DNA of 64,000 bases from Buchnera aphidicola (Aphis gossypii) (GTDB lineage Bacteria > Pseudomonadota > Gammaproteobacteria > Enterobacterales > Enterobacteriaceae), in contig NZ_CP056771.1 of assembly GCF_013394915.1 (NCBI RefSeq), positions 564,099 through 628,098 of the forward strand, read 5' to 3'. This document shows positions 1 through 11,958 of this stretch, piece by piece (positions within the stretch are counted from its first letter, which is position 1; every line of letters begins with the position of its first letter). Below the pieces are notes generated by a model that was not told the DNA's origin, made no database searches, and saw only the letters and a program-made list of their open reading frames with translations. The position numbers and the translations under genes were made by a program.

Positions 1-23
1 TTAAAACTATTTTAAAAGCGACT

Positions 24-677
24 ATGCATATTATTTTATTAGGTGCTCCAGGTACTGGAAAAGGCACTCAATCTAAACTAATTTCAAAAAAATATAAAAT
101 TCCACAAATATCTACAGGAGATATATTACGCGAACATATTGAATCAAAAAATAAAATTGGTAAAAAAATATATAATATTTTAAAAAAAGGTGAATTAGTT
201 TCAGATAATATTGTTTGCGATCTTGTCTATGAAAAAATAAAAGAAGCAAATTATGTTAAAGGTTTTTTGTTAGATGGGTTTCCTAGGACAATACAACAAG
301 CAAAATACATATCAAACTTAAATATCAAGATACATTTTGTATTTGAATTTATTGTTCCAGATGAATTAATATTAAAAAGAATATCAGGTAGAAGAACACA
401 TATACAATCAGGAAGAACTTATCATATCTATTTTAATCCTCCAAAAGAAGAAGGAAAAGATGATATTACAAAAGAAAAACTTGTTATTAGAGAAGATGAT
501 AAAATTGAAAGTATTAAAAATAGGCTTGAAAATTATAAAAAAAATAATAAAAAATTAACTGAATATTATTTAGAAGAAAAAAAATTAAAAAAATTAAAAT
601 TTTTTCAACTTGATGGAACAAAAAAACCTAATATTATTTACAAAGAAATAGAAAAAATAATAGAAAGTAAAAACTAA
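24..677 (+). CDS. adk: Adenylate kinase
   Basis: Interconverts ATP + AMP and 2 ADP in the cytoplasm, setting the adenylate pool. The P-loop GAPGTGKGT lies at residues 7-15, the NMP-binding segment with DGFPRT at 84-89, and a full-length LID domain (GRR near 122, FNPP near 137, then KDD) around 120-160. The protein is 217 residues against 214 in E. coli, so this is the long form, with the zinc-type LID cysteines absent as in enterics. The ATG start places the P-loop at the usual distance from the N-terminus. It ends shortly before a convergent tRNA-Arg gene. The C-terminal third is very lysine-rich, including a coding run of eight A, as expected from A+T pressure. Confidence 0.98.
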   Translation: MHIILLGAPGTGKGTQSKLISKKYKIPQISTGDILREHIESKNKIGKKIYNILKKGELVSDNIVCDLVYEKIKEANYVKGFLLDGFPRTIQQAKYISNLNIKIHFVFEFIVPDELILKRISGRRTHIQSGRTYHIYFNPPKEEGKDDITKEKLVIREDDKIESIKNRLENYKKNNKKLTEYYLEEKKLKKLKFFQLDGTKKPNIIYKEIEKIIESKN

Positions 678-685
678 TTAATTTT

Positions 686-759
686 TGCGTTCTACAGGAT
701 TCGAACCTGTGACCTACGGCTTAGAAGGCCGTTGCTCTATCCATCTGAGCTAAGAACGC
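686..759 (-). tRNA. argU: tRNA-Arg (anticodon UCU)
   Basis: Read on the minus strand it starts GCGTTCT, has D-arm AGCTCAGATGGATAGAGC, anticodon loop CTTCTAA and T-loop GGTTCGAATCC, and ends AGAACGC with discriminator A. It decodes AGA/AGG, common arginine codons in this A+T-rich genome. The 3' CCA is not encoded; the next bases are AAAA. The position beside folD matches argU of E. coli. Confidence 0.97.
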
Positions 760-891
760 ATTAAAATATAATATAAAATTTAACATTAAAATAATATATA
801 TGCAACTAAATTAACATTATGTTTTAAAAAATATGTTTATTCTAAAAAAATTTTTTAATTATATAAATCAATTAATCGAGTTATTAAAAAA

Positions 892-1749
892 ATGTCAGCA
901 ACAATTATAGATGGTAATAAAATAGCAAAAATTTTAGAAATAAAAATTTTAAAAAAAATAAAAAAAAGACAAAAATATGGGAAAAGGATCCCAGGTTTAG
1001 CAATGATTTTAATAGGAAATAATTCAGCTTCTCAAATTTATGTAAATAAAAAAATATTAGCCTGTAAAAACGTTGGATTAATTTCTAAATATTGGAATTT
1101 TCCGAATACTGTTAACGAAGATAAAATATTAAATCTTATTGATCAATTAAATAATGATATAAATATAGATGGTATTTTAATTCAATTACCTATTCCTAAG
1201 AAGATAAATCATTTTAAAATTTTCACAAGTATCAGACCAGATAAAGACGTAGATGGATTTCATCCATATAATACAGGATTATTATGTCAGAGAAATCCAA
1301 CTTTAAGAGCTTGCACACCTAAAGGAATAATTACAATGTTAAATCATATGAATATTAAAACACATGGACTTAATGCAGTTGTAGTAGGAGCATCTAATAT
1401 AGTAGGAAGACCTATGAGTATGGAGTTATTATTAGCAGGATGTACAACAACTATTACTCATAGATTTACTCAGAATTTAAAAAATCATGTAAGTAAAGCT
1501 GATTTATTAGTTGTTGCTGTTGGAAAACCAAAATTTTTACAAGGGGATTGGATAAAGAAAAATTCTATCGTGGTTGATGTAGGAATCAATCGATTACCAA
1601 ATGGTGTTGTAGTTGGTGATGTTGATTTTAAATCAGCACGTTTAAAGGCATCTTATATAACCCCAGTTCCAGGCGGGGTAGGTCCAATGACTGTTGCAAC
1701 ATTACTTCAAAATACGTTAGAAGCTTGTGAAAAGTATCATGACATTTAA
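892..1749 (+). CDS. folD: Bifunctional methylenetetrahydrofolate dehydrogenase / methenyltetrahydrofolate cyclohydrolase
   Basis: Converts 5,10-methylene-THF to 10-formyl-THF, the formyl donor for initiator tRNA (used by Fmt, also in this window) and purine synthesis. At 285 residues it is family length (E. coli 288). The catalytic YVNKK lies at 50-54, DKDVDGF near 121, a NADP-binding GASNIVGRP segment in the middle, and the signature PGGVGPMT near the C-terminus. It converges on cysS with only 23 bases between stop codons and no strong terminator. Gene order argU-folD-cysS follows E. coli with intervening genes lost. Confidence 0.98.
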   Translation: MSATIIDGNKIAKILEIKILKKIKKRQKYGKRIPGLAMILIGNNSASQIYVNKKILACKNVGLISKYWNFPNTVNEDKILNLIDQLNNDINIDGILIQLPIPKKINHFKIFTSIRPDKDVDGFHPYNTGLLCQRNPTLRACTPKGIITMLNHMNIKTHGLNAVVVGASNIVGRPMSMELLLAGCTTTITHRFTQNLKNHVSKADLLVVAVGKPKFLQGDWIKKNSIVVDVGINRLPNGVVVGDVDFKSARLKASYITPVPGGVGPMTVATLLQNTLEACEKYHDI

Positions 1750-1772
1750 ATAACAATAAAAAACAGAACTGA

Positions 1773-3164
1773 TTATTGCTTGTACCTCCAGAATGTTTTA
1801 TCATGAGCATCCTCTAAAATTACATTTAATTTATGTATTTCCTTTCGTAATTGATCAGCTTTTTTCCAAAATTTTAATTTTCTAAAAATATTTCTTTGTT
1901 TAATTAAGATTTCAATTTTTCTTATTTTTTCTTCGCTTAGAAAAGATTTCTTTTGTAAAAAATTCACAGGTTTTTCTGATAAAAAATTTAAAGTCATAGC
2001 TAATTTTTTCAACCTAAAAGCAAGTAAATTAGCTTTATATAAGTCATGATTTTTAAAATAGTTAATTTCTTTAGCTAATTTTATTAAAATAAAAAATGCT
2101 TTTGGAGTATTAAAATCATCATTAATTGCATCATAAAATAATAATTCTAAATTTATACTTTCCGTAGAATTAGGAATAGGATTTGTATTATACAATGCAT
2201 TATACAAATATCGTAATGACAATTCAGCTGTTTTTAAATTTTTTTCAGAATAATAGATGGGATGACGATAATGTGTAGATAAGAAAAAATAACGTAACAC
2301 TTCAGGTTGGTATTCAAGTAACATATCTTTTAAGAAATAAGCATTACCTAAAGATTTAGACATTTTTTGATTGTGTATCACGACCATACCAGAATGCATC
2401 CAAAAATTAATTTTAAATTTATCATTAAAACATCTTGTTTGAGACATTTCATTTTCATGATGGGGAAATAAAAGATCTGATCCCCCCCCATGAATATCGA
2501 TATGACTTTTAAAAATAACATTTGTTATAGCTGTGCATTCAATATGCCATCCAGGCCTACCTTTCCCCCAAGGGGATTCCCAGAAAAATTTATCTTTTTC
2601 TTTAGACTTTTTCCACAGTACAAAATCTAATGGATTTTTTTTAATTCTACTTGAAGTTGAATATTTGTTCGAAATTAAATCTTTTAAAGACTGACGAGAT
2701 AAAGATCCATATGATTTGTCATTATCTATCGAAAAAACAACATCACCTTCACTATTTATATATGCATTATGATTTTTAATTAATTTTTTAATAATTTGAA
2801 TCACATCATGAATATGATCTGTAACTCGTGGTTCTGCATCAGGAAAGTCAATTCCTAAACGCAAAAAATCTTGTTTCATTAAATAAATCATTTCATTTGA
2901 AAAATCTTTAATATCAACATTTTTTTTTAAAGATTTCAAAATAATTTTATCATCAATATCTGTAATGTTTCTAACATATTTTACTTTAAAACCTAAAAAT
3001 TTTAAATAACGTACTATCATATCGAAAACAATAAAAGTACGTGCATGACCAATGTGACAAAAATCATAAACAGTAATTCCGCATACATATAAATTAATTT
3101 TTTTATTTTCAATAGGTGTAAATATTTCTTTTTTTCTAGTTAATGTATTAAAAATTTTTAACAT
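1773..3164 (-). CDS. cysS: Cysteinyl-tRNA synthetase
   Basis: Class I aminoacyl-tRNA synthetase that charges tRNA-Cys. Signature HIGH is at residues 37-40 and KMSKS at 267-271. The four zinc ligands of the family are visible at Cys28, Cys210, His235 and Glu239. Length 463 against 461 in E. coli. The coding strand holds a run of nine A (within residues about 79-82) that keeps the frame. The 258-base upstream region before ybeD is A/T-only in character and must hold its promoter. Confidence 0.98.
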   Translation of the reverse strand: MLKIFNTLTRKKEIFTPIENKKINLYVCGITVYDFCHIGHARTFIVFDMIVRYLKFLGFKVKYVRNITDIDDKIILKSLKKNVDIKDFSNEMIYLMKQDFLRLGIDFPDAEPRVTDHIHDVIQIIKKLIKNHNAYINSEGDVVFSIDNDKSYGSLSRQSLKDLISNKYSTSSRIKKNPLDFVLWKKSKEKDKFFWESPWGKGRPGWHIECTAITNVIFKSHIDIHGGGSDLLFPHHENEMSQTRCFNDKFKINFWMHSGMVVIHNQKMSKSLGNAYFLKDMLLEYQPEVLRYFFLSTHYRHPIYYSEKNLKTAELSLRYLYNALYNTNPIPNSTESINLELLFYDAINDDFNTPKAFFILIKLAKEINYFKNHDLYKANLLAFRLKKLAMTLNFLSEKPVNFLQKKSFLSEEKIRKIEILIKQRNIFRKLKFWKKADQLRKEIHKLNVILEDAHDKTFWRYKQ

Positions 3165-3422
3165 AATCTTCCTATAAAAAATTTAAAAAAATAATATAAA
3201 ATATATTATTTTCTATATTGTCAATATGATAAACTAATTATATTATTTATAATTTTAATTATAATTAAAATTTTCATATGTTTTAATTAAATTTTAAAAT
3301 AACCAAAATCATTACAAAATATATTTAATTTTTAAAATAATTATATATTCTTTATAAAATATTTTATGGAATTTACTCTAAAATTAGAAGCGTTTTATAA
3401 AAAATAAAACCAGGATTAATTA

Positions 3423-3686
3423 ATGAAGACAAAATTACGAGAAATGTTAAAATTCCCTTGTTTTTTTACTTATAAGATCATTGGTTTAGCACAGCCTGAA
3501 CTTATTGATCAAATAATAAAAGTCATTCAAATTCAGATTCCTGGAGATTATACGCCTCAAGTTAAATCAAGTAACAGGGGAAATTATATTTCTATTTCAA
3601 TTACTATATGTGCTAAAAATTTTAAACAAATTGAAAGATTGTATCATGATATTAGCAGGATAAACATGGTTAGAATGGTTTTGTAA
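3423..3686 (+). CDS. ybeD: YbeD-family small regulatory-type protein (DUF493)
   Basis: An 87-residue protein, the same length as E. coli YbeD, with the conserved N-terminal LREMLKFPC and the FTYKIIG and GNYISISIT segments of this ACT-like fold. Family members are small cytosolic proteins of uncertain role, proposed to bind small molecules. In E. coli it lies between lipB and dacA; both are missing here. An AGGA-containing ribosome site precedes the ATG. It faces a cold-shock gene across a hairpin. Confidence 0.93.
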   Translation: MKTKLREMLKFPCFFTYKIIGLAQPELIDQIIKVIQIQIPGDYTPQVKSSNRGNYISISITICAKNFKQIERLYHDISRINMVRMVL

Positions 3687-3718
3687 AAAAATATAAAATC
3701 ATAAAATATATTTTTATA

Positions 3719-3746
3719 TAGTACAGCTCGATAAAGAGCCGTACTA
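3719..3746 (-). terminator. Hairpin between convergent ybeD and cspE
   Basis: An 11-bp stem (arms 3719-3729 and 3736-3746, loop GATAAA). It is fully paired, with one G-U, only when read on the minus strand, and the minus-strand tail is U/A-rich. It lies about 60 bases after the cspE stop codon, so I read it mainly as the cspE terminator. Confidence 0.65.
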
Positions 3747-3807
3747 AAAAATATATGTAATTGCTATCTATATTTTATTTAATATTTAAAAAAATTATAG
3801 ATCCCTA

Positions 3808-4017
3808 TTACAAACTAATAACATTAGCAGCAGATGGTCCTTTTGCTCCTTCAGTAATTTCAAACTCAACACTTTGACCTTCTGCTAAAGTTTTAAATCC
3901 ATTACTTTGTATAGCTGAAAAATGAACAAATACATCTTTACTTCCATCTTCCGGAGTAATAAAACCAAAACCTTTAGACTCATTAAACCACTTAACATTA
4001 CCTTTAATCTTGGACAT
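3808..4017 (-). CDS. cspE: Cold-shock-like protein CspE (nucleic-acid chaperone)
   Basis: A 69-residue single OB-fold CSD protein that binds single-stranded RNA/DNA and melts RNA structure. RNP1 (KGFGFI) is near residues 16-21 and RNP2 (VFVHF) near 29-33. From memory of the E. coli paralogs, it differs from CspE at only about five positions (start [11 protein letters not shown], end AANVISL) and is more distant from CspC, so I call cspE although Buchnera orthologs may be listed as cspC. The neighbouring ybeD agrees, since cspE lies near ybeD in E. coli. An AAGG ribosome site sits 8 bases before ATG. The strong conservation, in a genome where most proteins have drifted, points to tight constraint. 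Confidence 0.93.
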   Translation of the reverse strand: MSKIKGNVKWFNESKGFGFITPEDGSKDVFVHFSAIQSNGFKTLAEGQSVEFEITEGAKGPSAANVISL

Positions 4018-4125
4018 CTATATTACCTTCACATAAAAATATACTAAATTAAAAAACGAACTAAAATAATTATAAATGATTTTTATCATAAAAAGATAAA
4101 AAATCAAAAATAATAGAAAATTTTT

Positions 4126-4149
4126 AATAGATTAACATGTAAATCTATT
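4126..4149 (-). other. Stem-loop in the cspE upstream region
   Basis: Perfect 8-bp inverted repeat AATAGATT / AATCTATT with an 8-base loop, about 110 bases upstream of the cspE start. It could lie in a 5' leader, where enteric csp genes carry structured RNA. It is A/T-rich, so chance is possible; no clear promoter was found on either side. Confidence 0.3.
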
Positions 4150-4267
4150 GTTAGCTAGAAAGTAATGTATTAAAAAAGAATTTTTATATTTATTTTAAAA
4201 AATTTATTTTTATAAAATATTAAATATTTTATAATTACTAATTTTAAAAAAATCTTTTTTTACATAT

Positions 4268-4301
4268 AAAAAAACCCGAAAAAGTTTTTTCGGGTTTTTT
4301 T
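4268..4301 (-). terminator. Rho-independent terminator of the 23S-5S transcription unit
   Basis: Core stem CCCGAAAA / TTTTCGGG flanked by A-run and T-run, starting one base after the mature 5S end. On the minus strand the stem is followed by seven T. The flanking runs also make it work in the opposite direction. It is the only GC-containing stem-plus-U-tract for kilobases, consistent with a strongly expressed rRNA unit. Confidence 0.92.
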
Positions 4302-4421
4302 ATGTCTGGAATTTACCTACTCTCACACGGGGAGTCCCCGTAATACCATCGGCGAAGTAGCGTTTCACTTCTGAGTTCGGAATGGATTCAGGTGGTACCA
4401 CTACACTATTTTTACCAGACA
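4302..4421 (-). rRNA. rrf: 5S ribosomal RNA
   Basis: 120 nucleotides with paired ends (TGTCTGG...CCAGACA) and the conserved CCGAACTCAGAAGTGAAACG-type loop region and GCGAGAGTAGG-like 3' half, all read on the minus strand. It follows 23S by about 110 bases and is closed by a strong terminator. Confidence 0.97.
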
Positions 4422-4513
4422 TGTTATTTTTATAATGCTATTATAATATATATATATATTAATACAACAATAAATTCAGTAAAACAAGCTTTAATTCAAC
4501 TTATTTAATTAAA

Positions 4514-4530
4514 AACACCTCTGGTGTTGT

Positions 4531-4540
<10 letters not shown>
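4514..4540 (-). other. 3' arm of the 23S precursor processing stem
   Basis: Sequence after the 23S 3' end is complementary to sequence before its 5' end at 7437-7462. Fifteen perfect pairs (GTTGTAAGGTTAAGC with its complement) continue, after one bulge and one mismatch, with AACACCT/AGGTGTT. This is the long helix that RNase III cuts in enteric pre-23S rRNA. Confidence 0.8.
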
Positions 4541-7436
<2,896 letters not shown>

Positions 7437-7444
<8 letters not shown>

Positions 7445-7462
7445 TTACAACCCACAGGTGTT
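7437..7462 (-). other. 5' arm of the 23S precursor processing stem
   Basis: Complement of 4514-4540, overlapping the first bases of mature 23S. The two arms would bring the ends of pre-23S together for RNase III. In E. coli the same job is done by flanks of the same position, so the processing signal has survived the separation from 16S. Confidence 0.8.
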
Positions 7463-7595
7463 TTTTTAAATAAAATATATGCTTGTTTTCCGAATTTTTA
7501 AAGAGCTTTATTTATGTATGTCTTAATACTTATAGAAGAATAACATAATAATTTAAATTAGTATATAATTAATTTTAAAAAAATTATTTTTATTT

Positions 7596-7667
7596 CGTCC
7601 CCTAGGGGATTTGAACCCCTGTTGCCGCCGTGAAAGGGCGATGTCCTAACCTCTAGACGAAGGGGAC
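7596..7667 (-). tRNA. tRNA-Glu (anticodon UUC)
   Basis: Minus strand: starts GTCCCCTTCGTCTAGAGG, anticodon loop CTTTCAC, T-loop GGTTCAAATCC, ends GGGGAC with discriminator G. It is 72 nt, one base shorter in the D-loop than the E. coli gene. CCA is not encoded (AAATA follows). It lies between aroE and 23S, where rrn spacers of E. coli often carry tRNA-Glu, and is first in the transcript from the promoter at 7704-7731. Glutamyl-tRNA here serves translation only as far as this window shows. Confidence 0.97.
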
Positions 7668-7703
7668 TTTTAAATAAAAATTATGACTTTAATAAGTATT
7701 ATA

Positions 7704-7731
7704 ATAATACAGATCGAAAAAAAAGAGTCAA
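7704..7731 (-). promoter_or_regulatory. Promoter for tRNA-Glu-23S-5S
   Basis: Minus strand: -35 TTGACT (7726-7731), 16-base spacer with an eight-T run, -10 TATTAT (7704-7709). The predicted start is about 30 bases before the tRNA. Near-consensus boxes stand out against the A/T background because of the GAC. I see no stringent-type GC discriminator. Confidence 0.75.
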
Positions 7732-7796
7732 GTATTTTCTTTAATATTAAATAAATATATAAAAATTTTATTTAAATATTTTAATGAATTTTCATA

Positions 7797-8627
7797 TTAA
7801 AACGATTTTTGATTTAATAGATTGATAATATAATCTATCTTTGGAAAGATTCCATGCCATTCTAGAAAAGAATGAGCTGCTTGAAAAACTAACATTCCTA
7901 TTCCATCTGAAACATACTTAGCATTGATCTTTTTACACCAATTAAGAAAAGATGTTTTATCTGATCCATAATTCATATCATAAAAAAAAGTTTTAGAAGA
8001 AAATAAATTCAATGGAATAAAAATATTTTCATATTGAATGTTTCTAGATAATCCATTAATAACTAAATCAAAATATTTTTTTTTAAAACTATTTGTTTTG
8101 AATATTTTAATATTTCCATATTTCTTAAATTGATTTACTAAATTTAAAGCATTCAAATCTGTTCTATTTAAAATATAAACTGAACATCCCATTGACAAAA
8201 TTGATAAAAGAACGCCTTGAACTGCTCCACCTGCTCCTAATATTAAAACAGAAAAATTTTTTTTTATGAATTTTAATCTCTTCAAATCCGAAAGCAATCC
8301 AATACCATCAGTATTATCTCCTAAAACGTATTGATTATCTACTTTTTTTAATGTATTAACAGATTTAGCAATTTGAGCTCTTTCACTTAATTTATCAGAA
8401 AAAAAATATGCTTCCTTTTTAAAAGGAGAAGTCACGTTTGCACCACTAATATTATTTTTAAAAAAATCAGAAACTAACAAAGAAAATCGATCTAACGGAA
8501 CATTAATAGCTTCATAAATATGTAAAATCCCAGTTTGTTTCGAAAAAAAATCATGAATTTCTGGAGATCTACTATGATTAACAGGATTTCCAAATAAAGC
8601 ATAATTAAAATTTTTATTTTTAGGCAT
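7797..8627 (-). CDS. aroE: Shikimate dehydrogenase (NADP-dependent)
   Basis: Reduces 3-dehydroshikimate to shikimate, step four of chorismate synthesis, in the cytoplasm; with aroB and aroK elsewhere in this window it feeds aromatic amino acid supply to the host. Visible are the shikimate-binding NPVNHSRSP (near 14-22), TSPFKKEA with the catalytic Lys near 66, NTDGIG, the nucleotide-binding LGAGGAVQG near 130, and NRT for NADP preference. Length 276 against 272 in E. coli. The start overlaps the end of tsaC by 8 bases, indicating coupled translation. Two in-frame runs of nine A occur (8046-8054 and 8257-8265). Confidence 0.97.
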   Translation of the reverse strand: MPKNKNFNYALFGNPVNHSRSPEIHDFFSKQTGILHIYEAINVPLDRFSLLVSDFFKNNISGANVTSPFKKEAYFFSDKLSERAQIAKSVNTLKKVDNQYVLGDNTDGIGLLSDLKRLKFIKKNFSVLILGAGGAVQGVLLSILSMGCSVYILNRTDLNALNLVNQFKKYGNIKIFKTNSFKKKYFDLVINGLSRNIQYENIFIPLNLFSSKTFFYDMNYGSDKTSFLNWCKKINAKYVSDGIGMLVFQAAHSFLEWHGIFPKIDYIINLLNQKSF

Positions 8628-9192
8628 AACGAACTAATTTTCCATTCATAATATTGATTATTTTAGAAGCATTTTTCTCATTTCCTATATTACCGTTTAG
8701 AAATGGAAAATTTTTACCAAAAATTTTTAAAACACTTTCTCTAGTAAAACATGGAGACATATTAGAAAAATTAGCACTTGTTGATATTAATGGCTTTCCA
8801 AAAACAGTACATAATTTCACTATACTTTTATGATTACTAATACGAACAGCCACAGTTTTATGTTTACCAGTTATCCAATAAGGAGTTGAAGAATTTGATG
8901 GTAATAAAAGTGTAAAATGTCCTGGCCAGTAATTAAACATATTTTTTTTTTGTTTGATTGATATTTGATTTTCGTCAATATATTTTTTTATTTGACTATA
9001 ATAAGCAGCTACCAATATCAAACCTTTTTTTATATTTCTTTTTTTTAAATTTAATAAGTTTTTAACTGCTTTTTCATTATCAGGATCACATCCTAATCCA
9101 AACATAGATTCTGTAGGATACGCAATTATTTTCTTGCAATACAATTTTTGTATACAATATATTAATGAATTGAGATGAAAACTCTTACTCAT
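8620..9192 (-). CDS. tsaC: Threonylcarbamoyl-AMP synthase
   Basis: Makes threonylcarbamoyl-AMP from threonine, bicarbonate and ATP for t6A37 of ANN-decoding tRNAs. The single YrdC/Sua5 domain is 190 residues, E. coli length, with the AYPTESMFGLGCDPD signature near 20-34, KGLIL near 55, and STSANFS near 138. The long Sua5 C-terminal domain is absent, as in enteric TsaC. It lies in the order smg-tsaC-aroE of E. coli, with yrdD missing. A coding run of ten A at 8942-8951 (Gln-Lys-Lys-Asn) is in frame. Confidence 0.96.
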   Translation of the reverse strand: MSKSFHLNSLIYCIQKLYCKKIIAYPTESMFGLGCDPDNEKAVKNLLNLKKRNIKKGLILVAAYYSQIKKYIDENQISIKQKKNMFNYWPGHFTLLLPSNSSTPYWITGKHKTVAVRISNHKSIVKLCTVFGKPLISTSANFSNMSPCFTRESVLKIFGKNFPFLNGNIGNEKNASKIINIMNGKLVRYA

Positions 9193-9232
9193 TGAATAAT
9201 TCTCATATAAAAAACATCATGTATTTATAAAC

Positions 9233-9709
9233 TTAATGTGTTATTTTCGTGGTAAAATTAAATAATAAATTTTCAAGTTTTCTATACACTATCTCGCATC
9301 CTGGAGAATTGAATAAAACGATTAAAATAATCCATTTTAAATCTTCTAAATTTAACTCGTTAATTTCTAAATCCATAATCTTTTCAATAATCATTTCACG
9401 TGTTTCTAAAGTTAATATTTCTAATTGCTCTAGAAATAGTATAAAACCACGACAATCAGAATTCAACTTAAATAATTCTTTTTGATTGTAAACTCGTGTT
9501 GAAATTTGATCAGAAGTCAAGCTAATAGATGAAAAATTATTTTTTTTGCAAGAAGATAAATTTTTTAACCATCGTAATGCATTACAAATATCTTTTTTTC
9601 GGAAACCTATATCTGATAAATCTTTTATTAAACTGTCATAATCAATAGATATTTTTGATTCATTATGTACACAGGTTTCAAATAAATATATTAATATTTC
9701 AAACATCAT
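9233..9709 (-). CDS. smg: Smg family protein (DUF494)
   Basis: A 158-residue protein matching Smg of E. coli (157) in length, position beside tsaC, and the N-terminal MFEILIYLFE pattern followed by alternating acidic and leucine-rich helices. Function of the family is unsettled. No membrane segment or enzyme motif is seen. The first two codons are both ATG. It is divergent from def across 253 bases of A/T-rich DNA that must hold both promoters. Confidence 0.9.
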   Translation of the reverse strand: MMFEILIYLFETCVHNESKISIDYDSLIKDLSDIGFRKKDICNALRWLKNLSSCKKNNFSSISLTSDQISTRVYNQKELFKLNSDCRGFILFLEQLEILTLETREMIIEKIMDLEINELNLEDLKWIILIVLFNSPGCEIVYRKLENLLFNFTTKITH

Positions 9710-9962
9710 ATCCTCAATTAAATATTAAAAAAAATTGAATATTTAATAACGCTTTACATATTAATTTTGTTAATATTTTAAATATTTAACATAATTAAAC
9801 TTTATAATTTATTAAAAATTATTAAATTAATTTAATAAAAACTAAATGTTATCTAAATAAAACTTGAAAAGTTTTTAAAAGTATCAAAAGTTAACTTTTA
9901 AATATATTAAAAGAGTTTATACTATAAAATTAAACAATTTTAAAAATAATATAAATAAATAT

Positions 9963-10472
9963 ATGTCTGTTTTAAAAATATTACAATATCCTAACCCAAA
10001 ATTAAGATTCATTGCAAAGCCAGTTAGTATAATTACAAAAGAAATAAAAAAATTAACTTGCAATATGTTAGATACTATGTATGAAAAAGAAGGCATTGGT
10101 TTAGCAGCAACACAAGTTAATGTACCATTGCAGATTGTAGTGATTAGTAAAGAAAATTTTAAGAAAGATGATTTAATACTTATTAATCCTAAAATTATTG
10201 AAAAAAAAGGAAATATTAGTATTCAAGAAGGATGTTTATCTATTCCAGAATACCGTGATTTTGTACCACGTTCAGATTATATAAAAGTAAAAGCGATAAA
10301 TTTACTTGGAAAAACAATAGAAATAGAAGCGAAATCAATATTATCTATTTGTATACAACATGAAATTGATCATTTACAAGGAATACTATTTATAGATTAT
10401 TTGTCATTATTGAAAAGAGAAAGAATTAAAAAAAAATTTAAAAAAAAAATAAAATATCTTGAAAGGATATAA
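9963..10472 (+). CDS. def: Peptide deformylase
   Basis: Removes the formyl group from nascent N-termini, undoing the modification made by the adjacent fmt product. All three metal-site motifs are present: GIGLAATQ (44-51), EGCLS with metal Cys91, and HEIDH (133-137). Length 169, as in E. coli. The last 15 residues are nearly all lysine and isoleucine, coded by runs of nine A (10428-10436) and ten A (10440-10449); slippage there would alter only the tail. fmt starts six bases after the stop. Confidence 0.98.
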   Translation: MSVLKILQYPNPKLRFIAKPVSIITKEIKKLTCNMLDTMYEKEGIGLAATQVNVPLQIVVISKENFKKDDLILINPKIIEKKGNISIQEGCLSIPEYRDFVPRSDYIKVKAINLLGKTIEIEAKSILSICIQHEIDHLQGILFIDYLSLLKRERIKKKFKKKIKYLERI

Positions 10473-10478
10473 ATCAAC

Positions 10479-11426
10479 TTGAAAACACTAAAAATTGTTT
10501 TTGCTGGAACATCAAATTTTTCTGAAAAATATTTATCTGCTTTAATAAACTTTCAATGCAATATTAAAGCCGTGATTACTAAACCAGATCGTCCACATGG
10601 AAGAGGACACAAAATAATTTTTTCCCCTGTAAAACAAACGGCAATGAAAAAAAACATTCCTATTCTTCAACCATTAAATCTAGGCGATGAAAATTTTCAA
10701 AAAATATTATCAAGTTTTTGCGCGGAAATTATGATAGTAGTTTCATATGGAAAAATAATACCTCAAAAAATATTATCTATATTTCCTAAAGGATGCATTA
10801 ATGTTCATGCTTCGCTATTACCTAGATGGAGAGGAGCATCACCTATTCAATCAGCAATTTTATCTGGAGATAAAAAAACTGGAATAAGTATCATTAAAAT
10901 GAACAATAAAATTGATGCTGGAAATATAATAATGTTAAAGGAATGTCTAATATCCTCTAAAGAAACATCAGCAACATTATCTTTAAAGTTAATTAAAATT
11001 GGTATTAAAATATTAATGAAAGCTTTATATAAAATAAATAATAATATCTTCAAAGAAACTCAACAAAATGAAAAATATGCAACTTTTTCAAAAAAAATTG
11101 TTAAAACAGATGCATTATTAAATTGGAATAAAAGCGCCGATTTTTTAGAGAGATTAATACGTGCTTTCAATCCTTGGCCAATATGTTATTTTTTTATGGA
11201 TCAAATACCTATCAAAGTTTGGCAAGCAAAAACAACAGAAAATACTTGTCGTAATTATTCAATAGGAGAAATTATTTCTATTGATAAAAATGGAGTACAA
11301 GTAAATACAAAAGATAAAATATTAAATATTGAAAAAATACAACTACCTGGTAAAAATATTTTAAGCATAAAAGATATAATAATTTCAAAAAAAAGTTATT
11401 TTAAATGCGGAAAAATATTATCATAA
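10479..11426 (+). CDS. fmt: Methionyl-tRNA formyltransferase
   Basis: Transfers formyl from 10-formyl-THF to Met-tRNA(fMet) for initiation. The catalytic region INVHASLLPRWRGA and a following IDAG lie near 107-150; the C-terminal tRNA-binding domain contains the AFNPWP motif. Length 315, as in E. coli. Start is TTG, chosen because AAGGA stands about 11 bases upstream (10463-10467) and homology begins at once (KIVFAGT). A G to A change in the usual HGSLLPR gives HASLLPR; this small residue change should be tolerated. Operon with def, sharing its upstream promoter. Confidence 0.96.
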   Translation: MKTLKIVFAGTSNFSEKYLSALINFQCNIKAVITKPDRPHGRGHKIIFSPVKQTAMKKNIPILQPLNLGDENFQKILSSFCAEIMIVVSYGKIIPQKILSIFPKGCINVHASLLPRWRGASPIQSAILSGDKKTGISIIKMNNKIDAGNIIMLKECLISSKETSATLSLKLIKIGIKILMKALYKINNNIFKETQQNEKYATFSKKIVKTDALLNWNKSADFLERLIRAFNPWPICYFFMDQIPIKVWQAKTTENTCRNYSIGEIISIDKNGVQVNTKDKILNIEKIQLPGKNILSIKDIIISKKSYFKCGKILS

Positions 11427-11457
11427 ATATTTTTAGCTGATTTTTAAAATAAAAACG

Positions 11458-11482
11458 AGCAAACGGTCGACTTCCGTTTGCT
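11458..11482 (-). terminator. Rho-independent terminator after rplQ
   Basis: Nine-bp perfect stem AGCAAACGG / CCGTTTGCT with loop TCGACTT. On the minus strand it is followed by CGTTTTTATTTT, a good U-tract, so it ends the alpha operon; it may also stop readthrough from fmt, with a poorer tail on that side. Confidence 0.88.
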
Positions 11483-11519
11483 TAAACATATAACATAATA
11501 ATATTTATTTAATTTAAAA

Positions 11520-11921
11520 TTAATTTTTAATGTTTTTAATGCTATTGTCTTTTATGTTTTTTTTAACACGATCTACAAGTTCGATATAAGCCATAGGAGC
11601 TTTATCGCCAGATCGAAATCCACATTTTAAAATGCGAGTATAGCCACCACATCGATTTAAAAAAATAGGGCCTAAAATTTTAAATAATTTAGCGACTACT
11701 TCATTATTTCTAATTCTTGAAAAAACTAATCTTCTACGAGCGACATTGTCTATTTTTGACAAAGTAATCATAGGCTCGACGACACGACGCAGTTCTTTTG
11801 CTTTTGCCAAAGTAGTTTTTATAATTTCATTAGTCAATAATGAACATGCCATATTTTTAAATATGGCACTACGATGACTGCTATTGCAATTTAACTGACG
11901 GCCGATTTTTCGATGTCTCAT
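11520..11921 (-). CDS. rplQ: 50S ribosomal protein L17
   Basis: Binds 23S rRNA near the exit side of the large subunit. The N-terminus [17 protein letters not shown] and the central [14 protein letters not shown] block are diagnostic. Length 133 against 127 in E. coli; the extra residues are a lysine/asparagine-rich tail. Last gene of the alpha operon, directly after rpoA and followed by a strong terminator. Confidence 0.97.
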   Translation of the reverse strand: MRHRKIGRQLNCNSSHRSAIFKNMACSLLTNEIIKTTLAKAKELRRVVEPMITLSKIDNVARRRLVFSRIRNNEVVAKLFKILGPIFLNRCGGYTRILKCGFRSGDKAPMAYIELVDRVKKNIKDNSIKNIKN

Positions 11922-11958
11922 AATTTTATACCTTTATAAACATAGTATTAATAAGAAA

